Assembly (NCBI GenBank): GCA_963835535.1
Contig: CAWIFL010000005.1
Span: 806,001 to 870,000, forward strand
Length of the DNA: 64,000 nucleotides
Source of the DNA: Fen-1245 sp963835535
GTDB taxonomy: Bacteria; Gemmatimonadota; Gemmatimonadetes; Gemmatimonadales; JACORV01
Reading direction: 5' to 3'
This document shows positions 23,504 through 33,220 of the stretch, one piece after another. The first letter of the stretch is position 1. The number at the start of each line of letters is the position of its first letter. The position numbers and the translations under genes were made by a program. The notes below the pieces were generated by a model. That model saw nothing but the letters and a program-made list of their open reading frames with translations. It did not search any database and was not told where the DNA came from.

Positions 23504-23534
23504 CGAAGGGCCGGGGGATCACCCCGGCCCTTCG
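23504..23534 (+). terminator. Strong bidirectional-looking terminator hairpin
   Basis: 13-bp perfect stem CGAAGGGCCGGGG / CCCCGGCCCTTCG with GATCA loop, followed by TTT on the plus strand. It may also stop the tRNA transcript coming from the right. Confidence 0.75.
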
Positions 23535-23543
23535 TTTGGCGCC

Positions 23544-23579
23544 GCAAACTGGCCGCCGCAGTGGCTTCGCACGCAAGCC
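23544..23579 (+). repeat. Inverted partial copy of the neighbouring tRNA gene
   Basis: 18 nt (23557-23574, CGCAGTGGCTTCGCACGC) are identical to the anticodon arm of the tRNA at 23620-23703, in opposite orientation. The flanks GCAAACTGG and AAGCC also match its D-loop and variable-arm sequence with small changes. It looks like a footprint of integration or recombination at the tRNA. Confidence 0.7.
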
Positions 23580-23619
23580 GAGTATAAGCTCGGCGGACTG
23601 CGCGGTGCAAGAGCAGCGG

Positions 23620-23703
23620 TGCTGGTGGCGGGACTCGAACCCGCAAGGGCTTGCGCCCAGTGGCGTGCGAAGCCACTGCGTTTACCAGTTTCGCCACACC
23701 AGC
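23620..23703 (-). tRNA. Class II tRNA, Leu-like body with CGC anticodon
   Basis: 84 nt. Acceptor GCTGGTG / CACCAGC (7 bp), D arm GCG-AAACTGGTAAA-CGC, anticodon arm GTGGC-TTCGCAC-GCCAC, long variable arm TGGGCGCAAGCCCT with a 4-bp stem and GCAA loop, T arm GCGGG-TTCGAGT-CCCGC, discriminator A73, no encoded CCA. The long variable arm, A73 and D-loop are those of tRNA-Leu. The loop puts CGC at positions 34-36 (reads GCG, Ala). Position 3:70 is U:A, so the AlaRS identity pair G3:U70 is absent. Either an altered Leu tRNA or a decayed one. Confidence 0.85.
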
Positions 23704-23867
23704 ACCTCTCCGGCTGCGAACCCTGGTAACCCCGAAGGGCATGACGCGTGACCTCGCACGTGCTGCCGACCGCGACACGAGTCTACTCGTCGCGCGGTCG
23801 GCAGCTGCATCGTTCCGTTGCGGCCTGGGGCGCTCGCAACGCAGGCGTAGGGGGTGAAGCGGACAAT

Positions 23868-23889
23868 GGCCGGGGCGGGGACCCCGGCC
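23868..23889 (-). terminator. Hairpin downstream of the glycoside hydrolase operon
   Basis: 8-bp perfect stem GGCCGGGG / CCCCGGCC with a 6-nt loop, 68 nt beyond the last gene of the minus-strand operon. No T-run. Confidence 0.45.
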
Positions 23890-23957
23890 TCTGGCCGCGC
23901 CAACTACTCAAGTAGTCTCTCGCCCGGAGAGGGTGCGGGCGGCTCCATCATTTCCCG

Positions 23958-26789
23958 TCACGGCGCCCGGATGCGCAGCTCCTCGCCTACATAGCTGACC
24001 GTCCGGTCGGGCCGTAGATCGCCGAAACCGACAGGGCGGCCAGGAGAGACGAACACCACCTGGAAACTCCGGCTCGCCAGCATGCCGGGGAACGAACCCT
24101 CGCGCCGGCCGATGATCAGCGTGCGGCTCTTCTCGTCCCAGCGGAGCGGAATGCGCGCGAACTCTCCACGCTCGTAGCCGTAGCTGGCGCCGTCGTCCTC
24201 GTACAGCGAGAAGCGCCCGTTGGCGCCCGTGTACACCACCAGCGTGATGGGGTCGGCCGGCTTCTCGTCCGTGTACTGCAGCTCCGGCCCCACCGGCAGG
24301 ATCGAGCCGGCGCGCACGTACACCGGGATCCGATCGTACGGGGCGGCAGCCTGCACGGTCCGGCCACCGGCCAGACGCTGCCCGGTCCAGAAGTCGTACC
24401 ACGTTGCCTTCGGCAGGTAGACTGGGCGGCTGCGCGCCCGATACGCGGTCACCGGATTGACCAGGAGCGCCGGGCCGAAGAGGTACTGGTCGGTCACCTC
24501 CCGGGCCCTCGCGTCCGCCGGGAAGTCCATCACCAGGGGCCGCATCATCGTGCCCCCGTCCTGGGTCACCGCTCCGGCCACGGAGTAGACGTATGGGAGC
24601 AGCCGGTAGCGGAGCCGGTCCCAGTAAACCATGGCGCCATACGCGGCCGTGGTGTCGCCGATGCGTGAGATCTCCCGCGCCGGCGGCGCCTCGCCATGCG
24701 CCCGGAAGATCGGGACCATCGCCCCGAACTCGGTCCAGCGCGCGCTCAGCTCGCGCCACTCCTCCGCGTCCTCCGGCGCCATCGGCTCGGCCCGGAAGCG
24801 CGGCTGCGGCCAGTAGCCGCCGATGTCCATGCTCCAGTACGGGATCCCGCTGATGGAGAACCCCAGGCCGGCGGCGATCTGCTTCTTCATCGCCGGCCAC
24901 GCCGAGGCGATGTCGCCCGACCAGATCGCCGCGCCGTAGCGCTGCAGCCCGGCGAAGGCGGAGCGCGTCAGGATCGCGACCCGGCGATCCGGCGCCGCCT
25001 CGCGCTGGCCCTCGTAGATGCCGCCGACCTGCTCGAGCGAATAGGCGTTGAGCATCCGCGCGCCCGAGCCGAGCGCCGTCGGGTTGATGGCCTCGCGCTG
25101 CGCGGCCAGGTCCCAGGACGGCAGGATGTCGGGCTCGGTCGCGTCCAGCCACCACGCATCCACGCCCTTGTCGAACAGCGCGGGCCGGAGCTGGTCCCAG
25201 AAGAGCCTGCGGGCGGCCGAGTTGAAGGCGTCGTAGAAGGTGTAGCGGTAGCCCAGCCAATCCTTCACGCTGTCCCGCAGCGGGACCTGGTAGAGAAAGC
25301 CGCGCGAGCGCATCTCCTGCGCGTTGCGCGTGTCCGGGTAGAACTTCCCCCACACCGAGATCAGGAGCCGTGCGTGGCGGTCGTGGATGGCGCGGATCCA
25401 GCCCGGAGCGTCGGGGAAGCGCGCCGGATCTGCTTCGTGCGAGCCCCACTGATCCGGCTTCCAGTACATGAAGTCCTGGACGATCACGTCGAGCGGGATC
25501 CCACGGCGCCGGAATTCGTCGACCGCGTCGAGGCTCTGCTGCGACGTGACGTAGCGGTTGCGGCTTTGCCAGTACCCGAACGCGTATCGTGGCGGCATCG
25601 CCGCCCGGCCCGTGACGAGGCGGTAGCCCGCGATCACGCGGTCGAGGTCGGGGCCGTAGAAGAAGTAGTAGTCCACCCCGTCGCCGACCTCCGACCAGAG
25701 CGACGTGTTGATCTTCGGCGCCGGCGTCTTCCACCTGAGCTGCACCGTCTCTCCTCCGCCCTCGACATCCGAGTACTCGAGGCGCACGCGATAGCGCCGC
25801 CCCGCCTCGAGCCGCACGCGGGCGACGCCGCGCCACGGCAGCCACGACGAACGCCAGTCGTCCACGACGAGCTTGCCATCGAACCAGAGCTTCACGACTT
25901 CGTTCGCGAACAGCTCGATCTGGTAGGTCCCGGCGGTGCGCGGCGCGATCCACCCCTCCCAGCGCGCGCTCACGGGGCCGCGCGCGGGCAGCGCCGGATG
26001 CAGCCGGACGGCCGGATCGGTCTTGTCGTCAGGAATGGTGAAGAGAATGGCGGAATCCACACGCGTGCCCACCGCGCTGTCCAAGGCCGCGCCGGCGAAG
26101 AAGGTCCCGGTCAGCCCGCCCGGCCGGCCGTCCTTGTCCAATAGCTGCGCGGAGGGGATCGGCTCGAACTGCCGGAGATCTCCGAACCGGGTGAACGACG
26201 TGTTGTCCCAGAAGATGCCGTATCCTCGGCTCGACACGAAGACGGGCACGACCTCGGACGTGTTGCGCTGCCACAAGTCGAGGTCGTAGCCCTTGAGGTC
26301 CGCCAGGCCTTCCTGCCGCTGCCCCAAGCCATACAGCGCCTCGCCCGGATTCGCCTGCCAGACCTGGCGCACGTGGTAGGTGCGCTCGCCCTGCACCTCG
26401 GCAGGGGTCAGCTCGCGGCCGCCGGGCGCCTCCGCCACGATCCGCCGTCCTTGCTTGTCGTAGAAGGCGACGGCCCCGGCTCGCGAGACCCGCACCGACA
26501 GGCGATCCGTCTCGATCCGGGTCTCGCCGCCGACGCGCACCACCGTCCAGGGCACTTGTTCATGCGCGCGCTCGCCGGCGGCGAGGCTCTTCCGTTCGAG
26601 GAATGCTGTGTCGGGCGCGAACGCCACCCGGATCACGTCTGCGGCCACCACCTCGATCTTGAGGAAGCCGCCGGCCACGGGGATGACGACGCCGTCGGAG
26701 GTGTGGGCGGGAGGGGCGGGGGCGGCGGGGGCGGCGGGGGCGGCCGGCCGCAGGGCCAGCATCAGCGCGACGAGCAGACGGGAGATCAC
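23958..26789 (-). CDS. GH31 alpha-xylosidase-like enzyme with PA14 insert
   Basis: 943 residues with an N-terminal signal peptide ending in an Ala/Pro stretch. The GH31 N-terminal beta-sandwich (ALYGLGQRQEGLADLKGYDLDLW) is interrupted by a PA14 domain (about 225-360: SARWEGWIAPRTAGTYQIEL ... LWFDGKLVVDDWR). The catalytic barrel starts near YYFFYGPDLDRVIAGY; the nucleophile is Asp549 in WWLDATEPD and the acid/base Asp626 in IWSGDIAS. A DUF5110-like sandwich closes the protein (VVYTGANGRFSLYEDDGASYGYERGEF). The PA14 insertion is known from bacterial alpha-xylosidases acting on xyloglucan oligosaccharides. ATG overlaps the stop of the second GH31 gene (ATGA), so the two are coupled. Secreted to periplasm or surface. 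Confidence 0.92.
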   Translation of the reverse strand: MISRLLVALMLALRPAAPAAPAAPAPPAHTSDGVVIPVAGGFLKIEVVAADVIRVAFAPDTAFLERKSLAAGERAHEQVPWTVVRVGGETRIETDRLSVRVSRAGAVAFYDKQGRRIVAEAPGGRELTPAEVQGERTYHVRQVWQANPGEALYGLGQRQEGLADLKGYDLDLWQRNTSEVVPVFVSSRGYGIFWDNTSFTRFGDLRQFEPIPSAQLLDKDGRPGGLTGTFFAGAALDSAVGTRVDSAILFTIPDDKTDPAVRLHPALPARGPVSARWEGWIAPRTAGTYQIELFANEVVKLWFDGKLVVDDWRSSWLPWRGVARVRLEAGRRYRVRLEYSDVEGGGETVQLRWKTPAPKINTSLWSEVGDGVDYYFFYGPDLDRVIAGYRLVTGRAAMPPRYAFGYWQSRNRYVTSQQSLDAVDEFRRRGIPLDVIVQDFMYWKPDQWGSHEADPARFPDAPGWIRAIHDRHARLLISVWGKFYPDTRNAQEMRSRGFLYQVPLRDSVKDWLGYRYTFYDAFNSAARRLFWDQLRPALFDKGVDAWWLDATEPDILPSWDLAAQREAINPTALGSGARMLNAYSLEQVGGIYEGQREAAPDRRVAILTRSAFAGLQRYGAAIWSGDIASAWPAMKKQIAAGLGFSISGIPYWSMDIGGYWPQPRFRAEPMAPEDAEEWRELSARWTEFGAMVPIFRAHGEAPPAREISRIGDTTAAYGAMVYWDRLRYRLLPYVYSVAGAVTQDGGTMMRPLVMDFPADARAREVTDQYLFGPALLVNPVTAYRARSRPVYLPKATWYDFWTGQRLAGGRTVQAAAPYDRIPVYVRAGSILPVGPELQYTDEKPADPITLVVYTGANGRFSLYEDDGASYGYERGEFARIPLRWDEKSRTLIIGRREGSFPGMLASRSFQVVFVSPGRPVGFGDLRPDRTVSYVGEELRIRAP

Positions 26790-29368
26790 GGGGCCAGGTG
26801 CCGCCGCACCTTGCCGATCACCGCGGTGTCGCCCTTCATCTGCGGCAACGCGCGCAGCACCTCGGGCAGCTGCTCCCGGAAGCGCGTGAGCTCCACCACG
26901 GCTGAGTCAGGGTGCAGCGTGAGCCGCCGCCCGGTCTGAGCCAGCGTGACGTACGCGTCGGACGGCCAGTCCGCCGGCCAGAGCGCCTCCAGCATCCTCA
27001 TCCCGCGCTTCAAGCGCAGCAGCCGGCCGGGTACGCCGTCCAGCAGTGCGCGATCCGCGCCGGCGGGCTGCTCCACCACCAGCTCCTTGCGGGTCGAAAC
27101 GTCGGCCCGGGGCAGCGACACGATGGTGGTGAGTTTATCCCCGTCGTAGCGCCAGCCGGGCGCCGACCCGTCCGCCTTGTACGGGACGTCCGCGCCCTGC
27201 CAGGTCACGCGCGCCGGCGGCCAGGTCCCACGCAGCCGCACCTCGTACCCGCGCTCCTGCAGCATGCCCGGGAAGCTTCCCTCCACCGGCGCGATCGTGA
27301 GCGCGATCGTGGCGCCGGTCCGCCGCTGGGAGACCGGTGTGAAGCTGTACGCGCCGTTCTGGTATCCCTCCGAGTCGCCCGCGTCCTCGTAGACGCGCGC
27401 GCTCCCGGAATCGCCGGGGAAGACGTCCAGGATGAGCGGATCCACGGGCCGCGCGTCGCTCCGCTCCATCTTGGGCTGCTCGGGAATGATCGCGCCGGCC
27501 CGCGCGAACACCGGCAGCTCGTCGAGCGCAAACGACCGTTCCAGCACCTGCGGACCCTTGAGCCGCGTTCCGCTGGACCACTCCACACAGTCGCCCGGTG
27601 GGAGCCACAGCCGCTCGCTCGCCAGGGCGCTCGCGCTGTCCATCGGCTGGGCCACCGGACTCACCACCAGATCCTCGCCGAAGCGGTATTCGTCGGGGAA
27701 GGCGTACGCCTGATCCGCGTCCGGCCAGTCGTAGTAGAGCGGGTGCACGACGGACACGCCGCTGTCGTAGGCGCGGCGCGCGGCCGTGTAGATGTAGGGG
27801 ATCATCGCGTAGCGGAGCTGGAAGGCGTCCCGCATCGCGTCCGCGAACTGAGGAGGATACGCCCAAATGCGGCGCTCCGCGTTCGCGTTCTTGGTGGTGT
27901 GCGTGCGCAGGATCGGGCTGAAGATCCCGAACTGGATCCAGCGCGTGTACATCTCGGGCGCGACGGTCCCGGGAATGTGCCCGCCGATGTCGTGGCTCCA
28001 GTAGCCGAAGCCCACGTTGGCGGCGGTGGCCGTGAAGTACGTCTCGAAGGCCAGCGCCGGCCAGGTGGAGATTACGTCCCCCGAGAAGCCGATCTGGTAG
28101 CGGTGATTGCCGAGGCCGCCCCAGCGGTGGAAGATGAGCGGCCGGTGCAGGCCGTCTCGCTCCATGTCGGTGAAGAAGACGTAGTTCAGCCACCAGGTGG
28201 GGCTGAGGCCCGGGATCGAGGTGTTGGCCCACTGCTGCCAGTCCAGCCACCAGAAGTCCACGCCCTGCCGCTCGAGGGGGTGGATGACGCTGTCGAAGTA
28301 CGCCTCCGCGAAGTGCTTGTCCTCGATCTGGAACGGCACGTACCGCTTGGTCGCCGGATCGATCCCCATCGCCCGCGCCATCGCCGGATACTGCGCCTCG
28401 TGCGGCTGGATGCCGGAGGCAGGATGCAGGTTCATCGTCGTGTGCAGCCCCTGCTGATGGACCCAGCCGAGCAGGGCGTCGGGATCCGGGAAGTAGGCGC
28501 GGTCCCAGGTGTAGCCGGTCCAGCCCAGCGACTGCCCCGCCTGGTCTTTGGGCTGGCCGTTCCAGCGCAGCTCGAAGGTGTTGTGCCAGTCCATGTCGAT
28601 GACCAGCACGTCCAGCGGCACGTCGAAGCGGTGGAAGTCCTCGACCAGCTGCTGCTCCTCCGCGTCGGTGTACGCCCAGTAGCGCGACCACCACGCACCG
28701 AAGGCGAAGCGCGGCGGCATCGGGATCTTCCCGGCCACGCGCGTGAAGTCCTGCAGCGCGCGGCGGTAGTCGTGGCCGTAGCCGAAGAAGTACCAGTCCT
28801 GCCGCTCCCCCGGCGAACGCTGCACCACCCACGGCCACGGGCTCGCGTCGAACAGCGGGCGCTCCGAGTCGTCCACCAGCGCCCAGCCGTCGCGCGAGAC
28901 CAGCCCCTTCTCGAGCGGCACCGGGCCCGGCGCGCCGTCGAGTGTTCGGGTCGTGCCCTTGAGGTTCGCCGTATCCGACGCGCCGGGCCGCCACGTCACA
29001 GTGGAGTCCGCGTTCTTGAGTGCGATGCTGAGGTTCTCCGGGCCGAATTGGCCGCTGCCGCGGCGGTAGCGGAGCTGCAGCGCCTGGGTCGCGATCACCA
29101 GCCAGCCGCGCTCCACCCGCCTCGTGAACTGGACGGGCGGCGTGCGGCGGTTCAGGAACACGAGCGAGGCCCGGTCCTCGAAGCGGCCGTCCGCGGCCCA
29201 CTCGAGGCGGATCAGCTGCGGGGTGAGCACCGTGAGACGGACGTTGCCGTCCACCACCACGTCGCGCTTGTCCGCGACCGGATCGGCTTTCCCCTCGACC
29301 TGCGCGTTGAGCGGCGTCGCGGCGAGGAAGGGGAGCGCGAGCAGCAGTCTGCGGATGGTGGTCTTCAT
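26786..29368 (-). CDS. GH31 family glycoside hydrolase (alpha-glucosidase/alpha-xylosidase type)
   Basis: 860 residues from the ATG at 29368 (MKTTIRRLLLALPFLAATPLNAQ, a clear Sec signal peptide); the open frame upstream is the antisense of the GH51 gene. N-terminal sandwich, then the barrel: FFGYGHDYRRALQDFTRVAGK, nucleophile Asp376 in WWLDWQQW and acid/base Asp431 in GFSGDVIST, plus WSHDIGGHIPG. C-terminal DUF5110 sandwich (ILDVFPGDSGSARVYEDAGDSEGYQNG). The extra about 120 residues after it have no recognised domain. Family GH31 is certain; exact substrate (alpha-glucoside, xyloside or galactoside) is not. Start is 2 nt after the GH51 stop, end overlaps the next GH31 start, so it lies in one four-gene operon. 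Confidence 0.92.
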   Translation of the reverse strand: MKTTIRRLLLALPFLAATPLNAQVEGKADPVADKRDVVVDGNVRLTVLTPQLIRLEWAADGRFEDRASLVFLNRRTPPVQFTRRVERGWLVIATQALQLRYRRGSGQFGPENLSIALKNADSTVTWRPGASDTANLKGTTRTLDGAPGPVPLEKGLVSRDGWALVDDSERPLFDASPWPWVVQRSPGERQDWYFFGYGHDYRRALQDFTRVAGKIPMPPRFAFGAWWSRYWAYTDAEEQQLVEDFHRFDVPLDVLVIDMDWHNTFELRWNGQPKDQAGQSLGWTGYTWDRAYFPDPDALLGWVHQQGLHTTMNLHPASGIQPHEAQYPAMARAMGIDPATKRYVPFQIEDKHFAEAYFDSVIHPLERQGVDFWWLDWQQWANTSIPGLSPTWWLNYVFFTDMERDGLHRPLIFHRWGGLGNHRYQIGFSGDVISTWPALAFETYFTATAANVGFGYWSHDIGGHIPGTVAPEMYTRWIQFGIFSPILRTHTTKNANAERRIWAYPPQFADAMRDAFQLRYAMIPYIYTAARRAYDSGVSVVHPLYYDWPDADQAYAFPDEYRFGEDLVVSPVAQPMDSASALASERLWLPPGDCVEWSSGTRLKGPQVLERSFALDELPVFARAGAIIPEQPKMERSDARPVDPLILDVFPGDSGSARVYEDAGDSEGYQNGAYSFTPVSQRRTGATIALTIAPVEGSFPGMLQERGYEVRLRGTWPPARVTWQGADVPYKADGSAPGWRYDGDKLTTIVSLPRADVSTRKELVVEQPAGADRALLDGVPGRLLRLKRGMRMLEALWPADWPSDAYVTLAQTGRRLTLHPDSAVVELTRFREQLPEVLRALPQMKGDTAVIGKVRRHLAP

Positions 29369-29370
29369 GT

Positions 29371-31467
29371 CTACCTCACGGTCAGGCGATACAGCGTCAC
29401 GCTGAACGGCGGGAAAGCCTCGCGCGCGGGCAACCGCGCGATCGGCTCCTCCTCGACCCGGACCTGCGGCGCCTCCCCGACCACGATCCGCGCGTCCAGG
29501 CTGTCCGGCGCCATGCGCCACCGGGTCCCGCTGCCCGCAAGTCGGACGCCCTGGAACGACAGGTCGAGCGTCTGCTCGGACTCGGTCGGGTTGATCACCG
29601 CCACGGTGAGCGCCGTCCGGTCGTCGGACCAGGCCGCCGCGACGTCCAGCGGATAGGTCGGGCTTCCCGCGTTGATCTTCGGCTCTTCGCCGCCGGGCGG
29701 GTACTTCGGGGCGCTCTGGGGCGCGTTCCCGGTCACGCTCACGGGAATCGTCCCGAAATGCTCGCGGTAGAGCTTGAACAGGAGCCCGGCCGGATCGAGC
29801 ACCGCCGCGGTGCGGCTCGCGCTCAGGAGCGAGGTGGCGAAGGTGAAGGCGGCCATCTGATACAGGTCGGAGTGGCGGAACATCTCGTGGAACGCCCAGG
29901 CGTACGCCGGCACCACCCTGTAGCCGTTCGGCGGCGACCCGGCGTAGGCCCATTCGTCCATCGCGACCGGGACCGGCTTCGCGCGCAGCGCCGGGATCAG
30001 CTCCAGATAGTGCTCGTACGCCTCGACCTTGATCTTCACGTGGTTGGCCGGGCGCCGCATCCAGTCCACCAGCGGCTCGGCAGGATCGAGCGGCACCGAC
30101 TTGCCGGTCGTCACGTCGAAGCGCCGGTTGCCGTACGAGTAGTAGTGCTCCGAGATCATGTCGAGGTGATCGAGGCTGTGCAGCAGCAGCCCGCCGGTCC
30201 AGTCAGCGGGGCCGAGGTCGTCGGGGATGATCTTGCCGGTGCGCTTCTGGGATTCTCCGGAGCCGGTCATGGCGTCGGGCATCGCGCCGCTCGCGATGAG
30301 CACGATGCCCGGGTCCACGGCGCGCATGGCGTCCGCGAACTCGTTGTTCTTGATGACGAACTGGTCGAGCGACATGGCGCCCATCTGCCAGGAGCCCCAC
30401 GCCTCGTTGCCCACGCCCCAGAACTTCACGTGGTACGGCTCGGGGTGCCCGTTGGCGGCGCGCAGCGCCCCCATCAACGTCCGCACCGACCCGTTGGTGT
30501 ACTCGACGAGATCGGCCGCGGACCGCGCGTCACCCAGCCCCGCGTTGACGGTGATGTACGGCTCCACGCCGAGCAGGCCGCACAGGGTCAGGAACTCGTC
30601 GGTGCCGACGTCGTTGGGCTGGACGGCGTGCCACACGGGATCGTAGATGGGGGGCCGGCGGTCGCGGTCGCCGACCGCGTTTCGCCAGTCGAAGGCCGAC
30701 ACGTAGTTCCCGCCCGGGAACCGGTACACGCCCGAGTGCAAGGACCGGAGCGCGGCGACCACCTCGCGGCGGAATCCTCCGACGTTGTCGGCCGGCATGA
30801 GGGACACCGCGCCCACCCGCACCGACCCGTCGCCGGTGGCGGTGATCTCGAGCTGCGCGTCCGCGGCGTCCGCGCCGGCGGTGAAGTCGAGCGGGTAGGT
30901 CACCCAGTCGCGCGAGAGGACGTCGATCGTGTCCGTCTGCCGTTCGGCCGGGCTCGCGCCCCACGCGAGGGTGACGGTGACGCGCGCGGCGCCGTCCGCG
31001 GCCAGAACGATCCGGCCGGCGTACGGTTTCCCGCGCTCGAGCGCGAGGCCCGCCTGGCGGATGCCGCGTGGCTCGGCCGCGTCCAGGGTGATGCGCGGGC
31101 TGTGCGCGCCCGTGAACGCCCGCGCCGAGTCCATGGTGATGGCAGTGATCGGGCCGATCGCGGTCCACCGGCGGGCAGGCGCCGGGCCCGGCCGCGCCGG
31201 CAGCGACTCGGTCACCACGATGGGATAGTAGAACTTCCGGTCGTCCAGCATCTCCGCCCACAGCCCGCGATTGACGATCCCGCCGATGTGCTCGAGGAAC
31301 ATCCCATACAGGTACGGAGAGATCGGAGCGTGGGCCTGGTCGGCGTGGACGGTGGCCTCGACGCGCGCGGCCTGCGCGCACGCTCCCGAAGCCCCGATGA
31401 GCGACAGCAGCACGCACACCGCCGCGGCGGACACCGGCGGGACAGCTCTGGGCGAATGCGCCGTCAC
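29371..31467 (-). CDS. GH51 alpha-L-arabinofuranosidase
   Basis: 698 residues with a signal peptide (VCVLLSLIGASGACAQA). ISPYLYGMFLEHIGGIVNRGLWAEMLDDRKFYYPI is the typical GH51 start, followed by an inserted carbohydrate-binding-like domain (about 100-225). Barrel motifs: YRFPGGNYVSAFDWRNAVG, acid/base Glu355 in WGVGNEAWG, nucleophile Glu505 in VAMDEWAY. The C-terminal beta-sandwich ends FPPFSVTLYRLTVR. GH51 removes arabinofuranosyl side chains from arabinoxylan, arabinan or xyloglucan. Second in the minus-strand operon, 4 nt after the preceding GH51 gene. Confidence 0.93.
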   Translation of the reverse strand: MTAHSPRAVPPVSAAAVCVLLSLIGASGACAQAARVEATVHADQAHAPISPYLYGMFLEHIGGIVNRGLWAEMLDDRKFYYPIVVTESLPARPGPAPARRWTAIGPITAITMDSARAFTGAHSPRITLDAAEPRGIRQAGLALERGKPYAGRIVLAADGAARVTVTLAWGASPAERQTDTIDVLSRDWVTYPLDFTAGADAADAQLEITATGDGSVRVGAVSLMPADNVGGFRREVVAALRSLHSGVYRFPGGNYVSAFDWRNAVGDRDRRPPIYDPVWHAVQPNDVGTDEFLTLCGLLGVEPYITVNAGLGDARSAADLVEYTNGSVRTLMGALRAANGHPEPYHVKFWGVGNEAWGSWQMGAMSLDQFVIKNNEFADAMRAVDPGIVLIASGAMPDAMTGSGESQKRTGKIIPDDLGPADWTGGLLLHSLDHLDMISEHYYSYGNRRFDVTTGKSVPLDPAEPLVDWMRRPANHVKIKVEAYEHYLELIPALRAKPVPVAMDEWAYAGSPPNGYRVVPAYAWAFHEMFRHSDLYQMAAFTFATSLLSASRTAAVLDPAGLLFKLYREHFGTIPVSVTGNAPQSAPKYPPGGEEPKINAGSPTYPLDVAAAWSDDRTALTVAVINPTESEQTLDLSFQGVRLAGSGTRWRMAPDSLDARIVVGEAPQVRVEEEPIARLPAREAFPPFSVTLYRLTVR

Positions 31468-31471
31468 GGGA

Positions 31472-32999
31472 TCAGCGCAGCTCCACGACGACGACCGACT
31501 TGGACGGCAGGTCCAGCGTCAGGACGTCGCCGGACAGCCGGGCCCCGTGGAAGTCCACGGGCTGGACCGCGTTCGGCTGCTCGAAGGTGTTGTGAGCCTG
31601 CATCGTCGGCGCCGTCAGCACCCGCCCGCTCACGCTCGAGACGTGCTGCCCGCGGATGTCCACCTGCACCGTGCGGCCGCGGTTGGGGTCCAGGTTCACG
31701 AGCGTGATGTGGATGTGCCCGTCCTTGTCCGAGGCGGATGCGCTGACGGCCGGCACGGACTGGCCCTCGAACGTGTAGGCGTCCGACTTGATGTTCAGCG
31801 GCAGCAGCGTCGCGTCCTGGTGCACCTTGTACATGTCGAAGACCCAGTACGTGGGTGTCAGGACCATTGAATCGCCCCGCGTCAGGATCATGGACTGCAG
31901 CACGTTGACGGTCTGCGCGATGTTGGCCATGCGCACCCGGTCCGCGTGGCTGTTGAAGATGTTGAGGTGCAGGCCGGCGACCACCGCGTCCCGCAGCGTG
32001 TTCTGCTGATAGAGGAAGCCCGGCGTGGAACCCGGCTCCGGGTCGTGCCACATCCCCCATTCGCCCACGATGAGCCAGACGCGCTTCGCCGGATCGTACC
32101 GGTCCATGATCGTGGCGTGGCGCGTGATCAGCGTGTCCATCCGCTCGGCGCGCTGCAGGGCGGTGAACCACTCGCGCTCGCCGAAGTCGGTCGCCGAGCC
32201 CTTGTGCGCCCACGGGCCCACGACCGTGTAGTAGTGCATGTCGAGGCCGTCGATCATCCAGCCGGCCTCGCGCATCATCGTGTCGGTCCAGGCGTAGTCG
32301 TCGGTGTTGGGGCCGGAGGCGATGCGGAAGGGGTGGCTGCCGCGCAGGTACTCGGCGTAGCGCTTGTAGTTGTCCGCGTACGCCTGCGGCGTCATCGCGC
32401 CGCCGCAGCCCCAGCTCTCGTTCCCCACGCCCCAGAAGCGGACGGTGAACGGCTCGGGATGGCCGTTGGCCGCGCGCTCGTCGCCCAGCGGACTGCCGGT
32501 GGGCGCGTGCAGGTACTCCCACCACTTCGACATCTCCTCCACCGTGCCGCTGCCGAGGTTCCCGACGATGAACGGCTCGGCGCCGAGGCGCTGGATCAGC
32601 TCCATGTACTCGTGCGTGCCGAAGCTGTTGTCCTCGGTCACGCCGCCCCAGACCGTGTTGACCATCTTCGGCCGCTGGTCCCGCGGTCCGACGCCGTCGC
32701 GCCAGTGGTAGTAGTCCGCGAAGCAGCCGCCCGGCCAGCGGAGCACCGGGACCTGGATCCTCTTCAGGGCATCGATCACGTCGTCGCGCAGATGCCACTG
32801 GCCCGTGCCCGCCTTGGTCCAGAACCCGTCGTAGATGTTGCGCCCCAGGTCCTCGCCGAACTGGCCGTAGATGTACCGGCTGATGGTGGTCTCGCCGAGA
32901 TCGGCGTTGACGACGACGCGGATCGGGCGTCTGCGCCGCCGCACGGCCACCCGCCAGCAGCAGAAACGCCAGGGCCAGCTTCGCGGTGTGCTTGAGCAT
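31472..32999 (-). CDS. Second GH51-type arabinofuranosidase, signal peptide split off by a frameshift
   Basis: Starts with MLKHTAKLALAFLLLAGGRAAAQ-type signal peptide at 32999 after GGAGCC. The mature enzyme begins RVVVNADLGETTISRYIYGQFGEDLGR in another frame; removing one base from the GGG at 32925-32927 joins them as AQTPIRVVVNA. The enzyme part is intact: VPVLRWPGGCFADYYHWRDGVGP, acid/base Glu in GVGNESWGCGG, nucleophile Glu in LIVGEWGMW, C-terminal sandwich. About 508 residues once corrected, the size of single-domain bacterial GH51 enzymes. First gene of the operon. The one-base insertion in a G run is probably a sequencing error, otherwise a very recent inactivation. Confidence 0.85.
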
Positions 33000-33220
33000 G
33001 ATGGTGGCTCCGATTGTGAAGTCGCGCGGCGGCTCCGGCCGCGCGCGAAGTGCAGCGCGGGTAACGTGCTTCGCGTGCGGGCGCTGCGCCAGGGCGCTTT
33101 GACGGCGCCCGGAATAGATCCGCATACTTGACGCGGAGGCACGCGATGATGCACCTGCGTCCTCCCACCGACCTTGTCCCCGCGCGGAGCCTCCCCCGCT
33201 CCCGCAACGCAGGAGATGCA

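Noticed and set aside
23050..23778. Open frame across the tRNA region (VAKLVNAVASHATGRKPL-like text)
   Set aside because: This is the conceptual translation of the tRNA gene, a common false protein.
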